The translations under genes and the position numbers were made by a program. This document shows positions 51,559 through 63,299 of a stretch of 64,000 nt of DNA, one piece after another (the stretch's first letter is position 1; every line of letters starts with the position of its first letter). The notes beneath the pieces are model-generated. The model worked only from the letters and a program-made list of their open reading frames with translations. It ran no database searches and was not told the DNA's origin. Source of the DNA: Rhizobium sp. TH2 (GTDB lineage Bacteria > Pseudomonadota > Alphaproteobacteria > Rhizobiales > Rhizobiaceae); assembly GCF_024707525.1 (NCBI RefSeq), contig NZ_CP062231.1, positions 4,030,001 to 4,094,000 of the forward strand, written 5' to 3'.

Positions 51559-52518
51559 ATGACGGGCAATACATCAGGCGCAAGCCTCGCCACGCAGATG
51601 ACCGCCAGTGCCAATACCACGAATGGTGCGGCCCCGCCGGCTGGCCTCGTCAAGGACACGACGACCGCGACCTTCCAGCGTGACGTGCTTGAGGAATCCA
51701 CGCGCCAGCCGGTGCTGGTCGATTTCTGGGCGCCCTGGTGCGGCCCCTGCAAGCAGTTGCAGCCGATCATCGAGCGCGTCGTTGCCGAGAGCAATGGCCG
51801 CGTCAAGCTCGTCAAGCTCAACATCGATGACCACCCCTCCATTCCCGGCCAGCTCGGCATCCAGTCGATCCCGGCGGTCATCGCCTTTGTCGGCGGCCGT
51901 CCGGTCGATGGCTTCATGGGCGCGGTTCCCGAAAGCCAGGTTCGCGCCTTCATCGACAAGGTGGCAGGCCCCGCGGTCGATGATGCCGAAGTGCAGATCG
52001 AGGCGGCACTCGAAGACGCCAAGGCCCAGCTCGATGCCGGCGACCTGGCCGCAGCCGCCGATATCTATGGCGCCGTGCTGCAGGCCGATCCGGAAAACAT
52101 CAAGGCGCTCGCCGGCATGGCGGAATGCATGCTGGCGGCGGGCCAGTGGGAACGGTCGCGCGACCTGATCGCCAGCCTTTCCGACGAGCAGAAGAATGAT
52201 CCGGCAATTGCAGCGCTCTCGGCCAAGCTCGCCCAAATCGAGGAAGCCCGCAAGCTCGGCGATCCGCGCGCGCTCGAACAGGAACTCGCCACCGATCCGG
52301 ACAATCACGCAGCCCGCGTGAAGCTCGCCAAGATTCTCAACGTCGAAGGTGACCGCGAGGCGGCGACCGATCATCTGATCGGCATCATGAAGCGCGACCG
52401 GACATGGGACGAGGATGGCGCGCGGCGCCAGCTTCTGCAGTTCCTCGAAGTCTGGGGCTTCAAGGATCCGGCCAGCGTCTCGGCACGCCGCAAGATGTCC
52501 GCCATCTTGTTTTCGTGA
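51559..52518 (+). CDS. Thioredoxin-TPR co-chaperone (CnoX/YbbN-like)
   Basis: Cytoplasmic protein of 319 residues: a thioredoxin domain with active site WAPWCGPCK (about residues 57-65), then TPR helices from about 145 to the end (AQLDAGDLAAAADIYGAVLQADPENIKALAGMAEC). CnoX chaperedoxins combine holdase and redox functions and pass clients to GroEL and DnaK. The CGPC motif is intact, so unlike E. coli CnoX this one should be redox-active. LON-domain and Trm112 genes follow, an arrangement common in rhizobia. Confidence 0.92.
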   Translation: MTGNTSGASLATQMTASANTTNGAAPPAGLVKDTTTATFQRDVLEESTRQPVLVDFWAPWCGPCKQLQPIIERVVAESNGRVKLVKLNIDDHPSIPGQLGIQSIPAVIAFVGGRPVDGFMGAVPESQVRAFIDKVAGPAVDDAEVQIEAALEDAKAQLDAGDLAAAADIYGAVLQADPENIKALAGMAECMLAAGQWERSRDLIASLSDEQKNDPAIAALSAKLAQIEEARKLGDPRALEQELATDPDNHAARVKLAKILNVEGDREAATDHLIGIMKRDRTWDEDGARRQLLQFLEVWGFKDPASVSARRKMSAILFS

Positions 52519-52571
52519 AGCCGGTATAGACCTGAGGGAATAGGTAAGGCGTCCACGCAAGCGGAGATCGA

Positions 52572-53249
52572 TTGATGCATGTTGGAAATGCGCGATATCT
52601 GACCGAAAGCGACCTGCCGGAGACGCTCGGCGTTTTCCCGCTCTCGGGCGTGTTGCTGCTTTCGGGCGGTCACCTGCCGCTCAATGTCTATGAGCCGCGC
52701 TATCTGTCGCTGATCGACGACGCGCTGAAGGGCACCCGCCTGATCGGCATCATCCAGCCCGATCTTTCGGAGACTGAGGAAAGCCCGTCAGGACATCCGG
52801 AACTCTGCAAGGTGGGCACGATCGGCCGCATCACCACCTTCGGCGAGACCGGCGACGGCCGCTATGTGATCGATCTCTCCGGCGTCTGCCGCTTTCGCCT
52901 GATCGATGAACTGCAGACCACGCAGGCCTATCGCAAGATCAAGATCGCGCCCTTCATTTCCGACCTGCATGAGCCGGAAGACGATCCGGCCGTCAATCGC
53001 GACAACCTGCTCCACGCCTTCCGTTCCTATCTCGATGCCAACAAGCTGGAAGTCGACTGGGAGGCGGTGATCAAGACGTCCAATCGCACGCTGGTCAATT
53101 CGCTCGCCATGATGGCGCCGTTCGGGGCGCCGGAAAAGCAGGCGCTTCTCGAAGCACCCGACCTCAAGACCCGCGCTGAAACGCTCGTCGCAATGACTGA
53201 AATGGTATTGGCCCGCGCCTTCGGCGACGTCGCCAAGACCCTTCAGTAA
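52572..53249 (+). CDS. LON N-terminal substrate-binding domain protein
   Basis: Protein of 225 residues consisting only of the LON substrate-recognition (PUA-like) domain: LGVFPLSGVLLLSGGHLPLNVYEPRYL, GTIGRITTF and GRYVIDLSGVCRFRL. The AAA+ and protease domains of Lon are absent, as in the widespread stand-alone family, whose function is not well defined (protein quality control is presumed). It sits 53 bp after the thioredoxin-TPR gene and 12 bp before the Trm112 gene. Confidence 0.92.
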   Translation: MMHVGNARYLTESDLPETLGVFPLSGVLLLSGGHLPLNVYEPRYLSLIDDALKGTRLIGIIQPDLSETEESPSGHPELCKVGTIGRITTFGETGDGRYVIDLSGVCRFRLIDELQTTQAYRKIKIAPFISDLHEPEDDPAVNRDNLLHAFRSYLDANKLEVDWEAVIKTSNRTLVNSLAMMAPFGAPEKQALLEAPDLKTRAETLVAMTEMVLARAFGDVAKTLQ

Positions 53250-53261
53250 GGCGCCGCCGGC

Positions 53262-53450
53262 ATGGACCTCAACATTTCCCGCCCCGACCCCAAAATGCTG
53301 GAATTGCTGGTCTGCCCCGTCACCAAGGGCCGGCTGATCTATAATCGCGACACCAGCGAACTGATCTCCGAAAAGGCCCGGCTCGCCTATCCGATCAAGG
53401 ATGGCGTGCCGATTATGCTCGAATCCGAAGCCCGCCGGATCGAGGATTGA
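53262..53450 (+). CDS. Trm112 family protein
   Basis: Small protein of 62 residues with the Trm112/YcaR pattern [18 protein letters not shown], then [23 protein letters not shown]. Trm112 proteins are zinc-ribbon activators of methyltransferases; here only one Cys of the usual zinc set is left, as is common in bacterial YcaR-type members. It is last in the thioredoxin/LON/Trm112 unit, and its stop abuts the stop of nadD on the other strand. Confidence 0.93.
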   Translation: MDLNISRPDPKMLELLVCPVTKGRLIYNRDTSELISEKARLAYPIKDGVPIMLESEARRIED

Positions 53451-54074
53451 TTATTTCCCGTTCTGCGTCCTGATCGCCGTCGAGCTCAGTGTCGAACGCG
53501 GGCCATGAATGAAGGTCCAGGCGGGTGCCGGCAAACGCGCAAGCAGTCCGGCGTCGTGCTCGTCCACCCGCGCGAAATCGAAGGTGCGGGCCATTTTCGA
53601 GGACAGGAAGGACAGAGTCGATCCCGGCCGATCGATCACCGCGATCGGAAAGGTCTCGGCGATCGCATGCCAGTTCTGCCAGAGATGGAAATTCCTCAGA
53701 TTGTCCGCCCCCATGATCCAGACGAAATCGACGTCGCGGTTCCTGGCCTTCACATGCGCCAGCACCTGCGCGGTGTAGTTCGATCCCAAGGTCTTCTCGA
53801 AAGCGGTCACGCGGATTTTCGGGTTGGGAAACAGCGCTTCGGACTGTGCGATGCGCTCGGCAAGCGGTGCCAGTACACGCTTCGATTTCAAGGGATTGCC
53901 CGGCGTCACCATCCACCAGAGCTGGTCGAGGTCGAGCGCCCGCAACGCAATCTCGGCAACCAGCCGATGGCCGTCGTGCGGCGGATTGAACGACCCGCCG
54001 AACAGCCCGACCTTCATGCCGGCTTCGACACGCGGCATGACGAGATATTTGCGGTCAATTTCCCCCGGCTTCAA
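53451..54074 (-). CDS. nadD: Nicotinate-nucleotide adenylyltransferase (NadD)
   Basis: NAD biosynthesis enzyme of up to 207 residues that adenylates nicotinate mononucleotide. It has the nucleotidyltransferase signature GLFGGSFNPPHDGHRLVAE (His-x-x-His type), WIMGADNL in the middle and the late SSTAIR motif (ISSTxIR type). ATG 54074 gives about 20 residues before the first strand; internal ATGs at 54038 and 54017 are alternatives. It lies 3 bp after proA. In many rhizobia rsfS follows nadD; here the next gene is the convergent Trm112. Confidence 0.94.
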   Translation of the reverse strand: MKPGEIDRKYLVMPRVEAGMKVGLFGGSFNPPHDGHRLVAEIALRALDLDQLWWMVTPGNPLKSKRVLAPLAERIAQSEALFPNPKIRVTAFEKTLGSNYTAQVLAHVKARNRDVDFVWIMGADNLRNFHLWQNWHAIAETFPIAVIDRPGSTLSFLSSKMARTFDFARVDEHDAGLLARLPAPAWTFIHGPRSTLSSTAIRTQNGK

Positions 54075-54077
54075 GTC

Positions 54078-55347
54078 TCACGGCCTTGTCTGGCCGTCGC
54101 CACGGACCCTGTACTTGAATGACGTGAGCTGTTCGACGCCGACCGGTCCCCGCGCATGCATCTTGCCTGTCGCTATGCCGATTTCCGCACCCATGCCGAA
54201 TTCGCCACCATCGGCGAACTGCGTCGAGGCATTGTGCAGCAGGATGGCGGAATCGATCTCGTTGAAGAAACGCGCGACCGAGGCCGCGTCCTCGGAAATG
54301 ATCGCCTCGGTGTGATGCGAGGAATATCTGTTGATATGCGCGATTGCTCCGCCGATGCCGTCCACGATCGCAACCGAAATGATCGCATCGAGATATTCCG
54401 TCGACCAGTCCTCGTCGATTGCCGGCTTGAAGCCGGGGAAGACCTTGAGCACGGTTGCCGAGGCGCGGATTTCGCAGCCGGCTTCGGTCAGCGCTTCGAG
54501 CAAAGGCATCAAGTGCGTGCCGAGCGCTGCGCTGTCGACCAACAGCGTCTCCGCCGCGCCGCAGATGCCGGTGCGGCGCATCTTGGAATTGACCACCAGC
54601 TTCTTCGCCATATCGAGATCGGCCGTGGCATCGACATAGATATGGCAGATGCCTTCGAGATGGGCGAAGACCGGCACGCGCGCATCGTCTTGAACCCGGG
54701 CGACGAGGCTTTTGCCGCCGCGCGGAACGATGACATCGATCGCACCATCGAGGCCGGTGAGCATTTCGCCGACGGCAGCGCGGTCGGAGACCGGCACCAT
54801 CTGGATCGCATGTTCCGGCAGGCCGGCATCGCGCAGGCCCTTGACGAGGCATTCGTGAATGGCGTGCGACGAATGGAGCGAATCCGAGCCGCCGCGCAGG
54901 ATTACGGCATTGCCCGCCTTCAGGCAGAGCGCACCGGCATCGGCCGTGACATTCGGGCGGCTTTCATAGATCACGCCGATGACGCCGAGCGGTGTACGCA
55001 CGCGTTCGATATGCAGCCCGTTCGGCCGATCCCATTCGGCGATGACTTCGCCGACGGGATCCCCGAGTTCCGCGATCGCGCTTATGCCGTCTGCCATGGC
55101 GCGGATACGCGCCTCGTTGAGCGTCAGGCGGTCAATGAAGGACGGTGCCATATCCGAGGCGCGGGCATTTTCGAGATCGATGGCATTGGCGCCGAGAATG
55201 GCGTCCTTGCGCTCCATGATCTCGCGCGCCATCGAGACGAGTGCAGCATGCTTGCGTTCGGCCGAGGCGATGGCGAGCGGATGGGCAGCCGCGCGCGCAT
55301 TGCGGCCGATCTGCAGCATCAGTGCTCTTACATCGTCCTTGGCAACA

Positions 55348-55355
<8 letters not shown>
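54078..55355 (-). CDS. proA: Gamma-glutamyl phosphate reductase (ProA)
   Basis: Second enzyme of proline synthesis, 425 residues: NADPH-dependent reduction of gamma-glutamyl phosphate to the semialdehyde. Aldehyde-dehydrogenase-like fold with [37 protein letters not shown] and the catalytic Cys in [14 protein letters not shown]. Full length for the family. It overlaps proB by 8 bp and is followed by nadD, so proB-proA-nadD form an operon with obgE. Confidence 0.96.
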
Positions 55356-57610
<2,255 letters not shown>

Positions 57611-57679
57611 TTACGGGCCTTGCCATGTCTAGATTAGCGTGTTCGATATAGCGGCAGCCGTGAAAGGTCAAAGAATAAC

Positions 57680-58540
57680 ATGAAATTCGTGAGCTTTAAC
57701 GTCCAATACGGCTTCGGATCGGATGGAAAGTACGATCCCGAGCGCATCGCGGATGCCATCAAGGGGGCCGATGTCATCGCTTTGCAGGAGGTTACACGGA
57801 ATCTCCCCAAAAATAGTCGGGCCGATCTGCCGGACGTTTTCGCTGGTCTTTTGCCGGAATTTTATCACTTTTTCGGCGCCGGAACCGTTGCTGATGCGGG
57901 CTCCGGAATCGTCGATGGCAGGGCCCAGATGCGGCAGGTTGAATTCGGCAATATGATCCTGTCGCGCCATCCGATCCTGGCCACGCGGAACATCCTTTTG
58001 CCCCGCACCCGCACCTTCGATCGCCTCAATCTGCAACGCTCCGCGCTCGAGGCGCTGATCGGCACGCCGATGGGTGCGATCCGGGTCTATTCGGTGCATC
58101 TCGATCATCGCAGCCCCGAGGAAAGGATCAGCCAGATCGCCTTCCTCAAGGAGCGGATCATCAATTATCCGCTCGAAGGTGGCGCGGTGAGCGGTGGCGC
58201 CGAATTCGGTTTTCCGGAACTGCCAAGCCCCGAGGACTATATAATCATGGGCGATTTCAACATGCAGCCCGAACAGCCGGAATATATCGCGATGGCCGGC
58301 GCCAATGACCTCTACTACGGCCGCACACCGAACTCCTCCAACCCGACCGACGCTTTGGACCGGCTGGGCAAGCGCGGAGAAGGTTCTTACACTTGGGAAG
58401 AACCCGGAAAGCCCGACATCCGCCAGTATCTCGATTACTGCTTCCTGAGCGCATCGCTCCTGCCGCGCCTCAAGGACGGCTGGATCGACGAGGCATGCAT
58501 CGGGTCCGACCACAAGCCGGTCTGGGTGGAGATTGGATGA
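57680..58540 (+). CDS. Endonuclease/exonuclease/phosphatase (EEP) family protein
   Basis: Cytoplasmic hydrolase of 286 residues. EEP residues are visible in order: VSFNVQYGF (Asn), LQEVT (catalytic Glu), SVHLDH (His), IMGDFNMQP (Asp/Asn), YLDYCF (Asp) and the final GSDHKPVWVEI (Asp-His). This is the metal-dependent fold shared by exonuclease III, sphingomyelinases and inositol phosphatases; the substrate is not predictable. It diverges from obgE and is convergent with the patatin gene, an insertion relative to the usual gene order. Confidence 0.87.
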   Translation: MKFVSFNVQYGFGSDGKYDPERIADAIKGADVIALQEVTRNLPKNSRADLPDVFAGLLPEFYHFFGAGTVADAGSGIVDGRAQMRQVEFGNMILSRHPILATRNILLPRTRTFDRLNLQRSALEALIGTPMGAIRVYSVHLDHRSPEERISQIAFLKERIINYPLEGGAVSGGAEFGFPELPSPEDYIIMGDFNMQPEQPEYIAMAGANDLYYGRTPNSSNPTDALDRLGKRGEGSYTWEEPGKPDIRQYLDYCFLSASLLPRLKDGWIDEACIGSDHKPVWVEIG

Positions 58541-58618
58541 AGGCAGAGGCCCGTCCGCACCACCCCAATCACAACCCCGGCCTGTCGCCTTAATCCAGGA
58601 TCAGCCCGTTCGAGCGAG

Positions 58619-61078
58619 CTATTTGGCGAGGCGTTTGAGATCGTTGACGTTGTCGAGCCCCATGCGCCCCGGGTCCAGCGTTTCATTGACCTTGATCTGT
58701 GGCTGTGCAGCCGGCTTGAACGCCTCGGCCAGCATTTTTGAGGGCCTGTCGCGACAATGGGTCTCGCTGCAGTCAACATCCAGAAGCTTGTCGTTGTCCT
58801 GCATCTCTATGAACAGCTGAACATTCGACGATAGCCACCAGCTCATGGATACAGAATCAAGCTGAACGCGACCGTCAATGCAATCGCCGTGCGGCGTTGC
58901 AGTTCCCACGCAGATCGCCTTGTAGACATTGCTGAAGATGTAGTTGTTGTAGCCAACCCGGTTTATCGTCGCGAACCTGTTCTCCAGAATATGTCCTTCG
59001 CTGGAATTCAGGAAAGCCTGGACCGGAGACAGAGACACGTTGATCTTTTGCCCAGATATCTCAAGCGAAGGTTGCCTGATATTTTCTCGCCCCGCAAAAA
59101 TCCAGAGACGGTGTGCATTCTCGTCCAGCGGATTGTTCCGGATGTTGACGACGACGCTGTCGACCTTGTTGCAGTTGAGCGCATCGATGATGTCGAGAAT
59201 ATTGGCGAGGCCGCTATTGTCGAAATACCCGCCATCGACCAATTGCCCGACGAGGATACCCTTTGTATCCCTGACATTGCCACGGCTGGAAATGAGCGGA
59301 AAGCGGGCCGACGCGACAATGGCGGTCGACATGCTTATGTCCCGCACGATCTTCGTCGGCCCCGGATCCGGCTTCTGGTTACGGGTCCGGGCGTCCAGCA
59401 GTTCGTATACGTCATAGGACATCGGCATGGCGTCCGAATAGACGAGATGTGCGGGATACACCCTCTGTACGCTGCTCCTGCAGGCATTTTCGCCCGGAAA
59501 TGACGATGATGGATCGATGTCGCTCACGACGACAGTCTGCCCACGCTCGACCAGCGTACTGTTGAGGATGAGGCCTGGCAGCCATGACGCCGACCGGTCA
59601 GTATGCCCGAACGCCGAGCACAGGCCTTCGAATTTCTCACAGTCCTTGCCTGTTATGGCCGCATAGTGCCGTTCCATCGATCTTTCGAGCAGAGCGGAAC
59701 GATCGTCGAACCCGAGATCGAGCATGGCAGGTAATGCCATCCACCAATCCCGCAAGGCCAGCCCGACGGCGGCCGGAGTCAGATAGTCCGCCGACACCAG
59801 CAATTGAAGGCATTTGCGCCAGCTTGTCGTAACTTCCTTGGCATGATCGGTGCCGTAATAGATCCAGTGCCTACCGGCGCGCCCGAAATCTTCCCTGCAA
59901 GGCGGCTTGCCATTCACACTGTCGGCCATCGCCTGCCTGGTCGTGGCGAGGCCCAGCGAGCCGCCCGACACACCGGAAAACAGGAACAGCTTTTCGCGGA
60001 AGCCTTCGACCGGCGGTTCGTCCAGAAGCTGGCCCATCACCGTCGCGACCTGAAAGGCAGCCCGACTCGCGCCGCCCTCGGCGGTGACCAGTATCGCCTT
60101 GCACCGCCTGCCCGAGGCCTCCTCGGCCGCGCAATTGTTGAGCTTTTTCCACTGTGCAATGTATGCTTCAAGCGTAAGTTGCGCGGATGTCTGCGGCTTG
60201 GAAGCATTATCCGGCAATAGGCGGATGTCGTGAAACGGATTGCTCGGCGTGGCGTTGGCAAGAACCATTGCGGTAATGACCGCGACAGTGCCCAGTTGCA
60301 CGAACCTGCGCCAGAAACGGCTCCTCTTCGCAAGCACCATCAGCGCCACCAGCGGCATTATCCAGCCGCCGACGAGCATGGGAAGGAACAGCAATCCACC
60401 GAGAAGATCGGCCATCGTGAACGGCGCCATGCTGGCGATGAAGACGAGCACCAGTGAGGCAAGCGCGAAAAGCCTGGAAAGCCGCCGGCCCGACGCTGCC
60501 GACATGGTGACGTTCGTCCTTCCCCGTATGCCGAGATAGACGAGGTACAGCAAGAACGTGATGACGGGCACGACCCAGAGTGTTCCGCTCGGTGCGTGCA
60601 GGCGCTTACTCTCGAAATAGCCGCCGAGAATGGCAAAGTCACTCAACTGGGTTTGGATCGCGATGACAAGCGCCAGGATCGCTAGAAAGCCCAGGTCCCT
60701 CGGCAGCCAGAGGTCGAGCTTGCTCGGCGGATCTGACAACGTGCCCTGCCCGCCTCGGCGGGCATCCAGCAATATCCGCGCGCCGAGATGCAATGGGATG
60801 ATCCAGAAGAAAAGCAGGCACATGATAAGAACCGTCAGCTCTATGACATCGAGCGGCCGTGCAAACAGGTCTGCGACCTGAGACAACGTTAAGAGCAGCA
60901 ACCCCAGCAATAGAGAGATGAAAGATGGCCATATGGCAAACAGCCGTCTGATCAGCGTCGCCAGCCATTGGATACAGTCTAAGGAAAGGAATTGCTTGAT
61001 CGCAAGAAAATGGTCCTTGAGAAAGCTTGCCAGGCCACTGATCAAAACTTGGAGAAAAGATGAAAAGCGTTGTGCCAT
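58619..61078 (-). CDS. Patatin-like phospholipase with N-terminal membrane domain
   Basis: Large protein of 819 residues. Residues 1-280 are hydrophobic with about six to eight membrane spans separated by short loops. The patatin domain starts near 328: oxyanion motif GGASRA (335-340), nucleophile S371 in GVSGGS, and catalytic Asp D615 in DGGYFDNSG, so the Ser-Asp dyad is complete. Family members hydrolyse phospholipids or other acyl lipids. The combination with a long polytopic N-terminus is unusual. It lies between the GNAT pair and obgE, where it interrupts the expected rhizobial order. No neighbour suggests the trigger or target. Confidence 0.85.
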   Translation of the reverse strand: MAQRFSSFLQVLISGLASFLKDHFLAIKQFLSLDCIQWLATLIRRLFAIWPSFISLLLGLLLLTLSQVADLFARPLDVIELTVLIMCLLFFWIIPLHLGARILLDARRGGQGTLSDPPSKLDLWLPRDLGFLAILALVIAIQTQLSDFAILGGYFESKRLHAPSGTLWVVPVITFLLYLVYLGIRGRTNVTMSAASGRRLSRLFALASLVLVFIASMAPFTMADLLGGLLFLPMLVGGWIMPLVALMVLAKRSRFWRRFVQLGTVAVITAMVLANATPSNPFHDIRLLPDNASKPQTSAQLTLEAYIAQWKKLNNCAAEEASGRRCKAILVTAEGGASRAAFQVATVMGQLLDEPPVEGFREKLFLFSGVSGGSLGLATTRQAMADSVNGKPPCREDFGRAGRHWIYYGTDHAKEVTTSWRKCLQLLVSADYLTPAAVGLALRDWWMALPAMLDLGFDDRSALLERSMERHYAAITGKDCEKFEGLCSAFGHTDRSASWLPGLILNSTLVERGQTVVVSDIDPSSSFPGENACRSSVQRVYPAHLVYSDAMPMSYDVYELLDARTRNQKPDPGPTKIVRDISMSTAIVASARFPLISSRGNVRDTKGILVGQLVDGGYFDNSGLANILDIIDALNCNKVDSVVVNIRNNPLDENAHRLWIFAGRENIRQPSLEISGQKINVSLSPVQAFLNSSEGHILENRFATINRVGYNNYIFSNVYKAICVGTATPHGDCIDGRVQLDSVSMSWWLSSNVQLFIEMQDNDKLLDVDCSETHCRDRPSKMLAEAFKPAAQPQIKVNETLDPGRMGLDNVNDLKRLAK

Positions 61079-61177
61079 CCGTATTCCCCTACACCTAAGC
61101 GCGAAGAAATAACTATAGATTGAATTAGCAAGCGCTTCAATTGAGGAAATGCAACCGGTGCCGATCCATGGCTAAAA

Positions 61178-61211
61178 AAATTCGGGCGTCATCTGGATGG
61201 CGCCCGAATTT
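61178..61211 (-). terminator. Intrinsic terminator after the GNAT pair
   Basis: On the minus strand AAATTCGGGCGCCAT and ATGACGCCCGAATTT pair over 15 bp (one G-U) with a 4-base loop, followed by a T run of seven in total. It lies 5 bp beyond the stop codon of the second GNAT gene. Confidence 0.88.
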
Positions 61212-61215
61212 CATT

Positions 61216-61908
61216 TCACATCGGCATATAGCCGCCGAACGTCAGCTCCGTGGTGATCAGCCGCACGCCTTCCGCCCGCGAAGCCGCATAGACATCCTCG
61301 ACCCCGGTCACATCGAAACCCAGCTTGCCCTGGATCCTGAGCGAGCCCGGATTGTCGGCCATGACGGATGAGAACAGTGTCTCGCCCATCATCACCGAGA
61401 AGAAGCGCGCGACGACGGCATTGACGGCATCGGTCATGACACCCTTGCCCCAATGCGCTTCATCCAGCCAATAGCCGAGATGCCACCCGGTACGGTTGCC
61501 CGCCTCGCGCCATTCGATCGCGACGACGCCGATCAGGCGGTCCGAGACGTTGCCATTGGCGGCCTCGAGTTCGGGCGACAGGATGGCGCGGACGCCACCC
61601 AGCGTGATCGCGAAGACCCATGCCTCCTGCGCGAGCTCGCCGATCGAGACGAGCCAATCCTCCGCGTCCTCCAGATGATAGGGCTGGGGGACACGGGTCA
61701 GCATCCTGGCCACGCGGTAGTTGGCGAGCGATGCCGAAATCACCTCGGCATCGCGGGGCTCGGGGCGGCGCAGCGTGAGCCGGCCGGTCCGGATCAGCGG
61801 CTGGCGCGGCAGCGCATCACTTCGGAGTTCGATCTCCGGAACCCGCTGCAACTGGGCCGGCGAAGGTGCGACCGGGAATATCTCTCGATGTTCGATCAGG
61901 GCACTCAT
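61216..61908 (-). CDS. GNAT family N-acetyltransferase (second of tandem pair)
   Basis: RimJ/RimL-type acetyltransferase of 230 residues. It has LIRTGRLTLRRPEPRDAEVI at the start of the domain, IGVVAIEWRE, and the acetyl-CoA loop region GWHLGYWLDEAHWGKGVMTDAV. About 45 residues precede the domain. ATG 61908 with a GGGGAGGGG site is chosen; it overlaps the upstream GNAT stop by 4 bp. Ribosomal-protein or small-molecule substrates are possible. Confidence 0.9.
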   Translation of the reverse strand: MSALIEHREIFPVAPSPAQLQRVPEIELRSDALPRQPLIRTGRLTLRRPEPRDAEVISASLANYRVARMLTRVPQPYHLEDAEDWLVSIGELAQEAWVFAITLGGVRAILSPELEAANGNVSDRLIGVVAIEWREAGNRTGWHLGYWLDEAHWGKGVMTDAVNAVVARFFSVMMGETLFSSVMADNPGSLRIQGKLGFDVTGVEDVYAASRAEGVRLITTELTFGGYMPM

Positions 61909-62552
61909 CTTGCCCCTCCCCAACTTCTCAGCGAACCCCAGGTCTTGCGGTCGAGCCGGAACCACTCGACGGCGACGCTGCCGCCCAGCGCGAGCGAATC
62001 GGCCATGCCGGTGCCCTGGAACTGGAAGCCGCATTTCTGGATCACGCGCCGGGATCCGATGTTCATCACCCGGGCGCGCGCATCGATGAAGTCGACGTCG
62101 AAATGGCGGAAGCCGAAATCGATCAGGGTCTGCGCGGCTTCCGTCGCAAAACCCCGGTTCCAATAGCTCTCGCCGATCCAGTAGCCGAGTTCGATCCCCC
62201 GGCCCGTTTCATGCGCCTCCAGCCCGCAGGCGCCGATAAACGCCTTGGTTTCAGCAAGCGTGATGGCGTAGACGCATTTGCCCATCGCGCCCGAGGCGAC
62301 GCGGGCGACGAAGTTTTCGGCGTCCTTGATCGTATAGGGGTGCGGCATGCGCGACACCATGGAGGCGACGTTCATGGTGTTGGCGAGATGGGCAATTGCG
62401 TTGGTGTCCGCCATCTCAGGGGCGCGCAAGGTCAGGCGCTCCGAGACGAGAATGGGCGAGACGAACTCCAGCGGCGCCGAGTCCCTCGACTCCTGCCGCA
62501 TCTCACTTCTGAAACCAGCTTGGCTCTGGCTTTCCTTCAGTTGAGTTTGCAT
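61905..62552 (-). CDS. GNAT family N-acetyltransferase (first of tandem pair)
   Basis: RimJ/RimL-type acetyltransferase of 215 residues. Blocks are LVSERLTLRAPEMADTNAIA, FIGACGLEAHE and the acetyl-CoA-binding segment IELGYWIGESYWNRGFATEA, followed by NIGSRRVIQKCGFQF. ATG 62552 is fixed by a perfect GGAGG site 7 bp upstream. The gene lies just after rpmA, separated by a bidirectional hairpin, and is clearly related to the next GNAT. Confidence 0.92.
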   Translation of the reverse strand: MQTQLKESQSQAGFRSEMRQESRDSAPLEFVSPILVSERLTLRAPEMADTNAIAHLANTMNVASMVSRMPHPYTIKDAENFVARVASGAMGKCVYAITLAETKAFIGACGLEAHETGRGIELGYWIGESYWNRGFATEAAQTLIDFGFRHFDVDFIDARARVMNIGSRRVIQKCGFQFQGTGMADSLALGGSVAVEWFRLDRKTWGSLRSWGGAR

Positions 62553-62580
62553 TTTTTCCTCCTGGGGTGAGCGCAAACGA

Positions 62581-62614
62581 AAAGGGAAGATGGATTTCAC
62601 CCCATCTTCCCTTT
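62581..62614 (-). terminator. Terminator between rpmA and the GNAT pair
   Basis: AAAGGGAAGATGG (62581-62593) and CCATCTTCCCTTT (62602-62614) form a perfect 13-bp stem with an 8-base loop. The minus strand ends in TTTT after the stem, so it terminates the rplU-rpmA transcript just upstream of the GNAT start site; A/T tracts on both sides could make it bidirectional. Confidence 0.88.
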
Positions 62615-62688
62615 TTGAACCCTGGAGGTCTTGTGACCTGAAGCGTCAGTCGGGCCGATGAGGCGCCGACTGTTTAAAGAGTGCCGGC

Positions 62689-62961
62689 TTACTCTGCTGC
62701 TGCTGCCGTTTTCGGCATCACGGATACGTATACGCGGCCATTGGCCTTGGATCGGTAATTCACGGTACCTTCGGTGACTGCAAAAATCGTGTGATCCTTG
62801 CCGAGGCCGACATTGGCGCCGGGATGCCACTGGGTGCCGCGCTGACGCAGAATGATGTTGCCGGAGACGACAGCTTCGCCGCCGAACTTCTTCACGCCCA
62901 AACGCTTGGAATTGGAATCGCGACCGTTGCGCGACGAACCGCCAGCTTTTTTGTGTGCCAT
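62689..62961 (-). CDS. rpmA: 50S ribosomal protein L27
   Basis: Ribosomal protein of 90 residues near the peptidyl-transferase centre. It begins [20 protein letters not shown] and contains [11 protein letters not shown] and [20 protein letters not shown], all strongly conserved in L27. The N-terminus starts directly with the mature-type sequence, with no Firmicute-type cleaved extension. It is second in the rplU-rpmA operon, 26 bp after rplU. Confidence 0.98.
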   Translation of the reverse strand: MAHKKAGGSSRNGRDSNSKRLGVKKFGGEAVVSGNIILRQRGTQWHPGANVGLGKDHTIFAVTEGTVNYRSKANGRVYVSVMPKTAAAAE

Positions 62962-62987
62962 GGTTTTGCTCCTTGTCCTCTAACCTA

Positions 62988-63299
62988 TTAAGCCGCGATC
63001 TCGAGAATGCGGACCTTGGTGAAATGCTGGCGGTGGCCCTTCTTGCGCTTGGAATTCTGACGGCGGCGCTTGACGAAAGAAATGGTCTTCCGCTTGCGAC
63101 CCTGCTCGACGACTTCCGCGGTCACGACGGCGCCGACAACAAACGGCGCGCCGATCTTGGCGCTGGCACCCTCGCCAACAACGAGGACTTCTGTGAATTC
63201 GATCTTCGCACCGGCTTCGCCTTCCAGCTTTTCGATCTGGATGACGTCGTTGGCAGCAACCTGGTACTGCTTTCCACCGGTCTTGATGACTGCGAACAT
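62988..63299 (-). CDS. rplU: 50S ribosomal protein L21
   Basis: 23S rRNA-binding protein of 103 residues. It has the L21 pattern [14 protein letters not shown], then [13 protein letters not shown] and the basic tail [20 protein letters not shown] 63299 with an AAAGGAC site is chosen over ATG 63314, which would add MKGQK. It leads the rplU-rpmA operon. Confidence 0.97.
   Translation of the reverse strand: MFAVIKTGGKQYQVAANDVIQIEKLEGEAGAKIEFTEVLVVGEGASAKIGAPFVVGAVVTAEVVEQGRKRKTISFVKRRRQNSKRKKGHRQHFTKVRILEIAA

Noticed and set aside
61909..62163. N-terminal extension of the second GNAT protein to 62163
   Set aside because: The extension lies antisense-like within the first GNAT gene; ATG 61908 has a strong ribosome site and overlaps the upstream stop.
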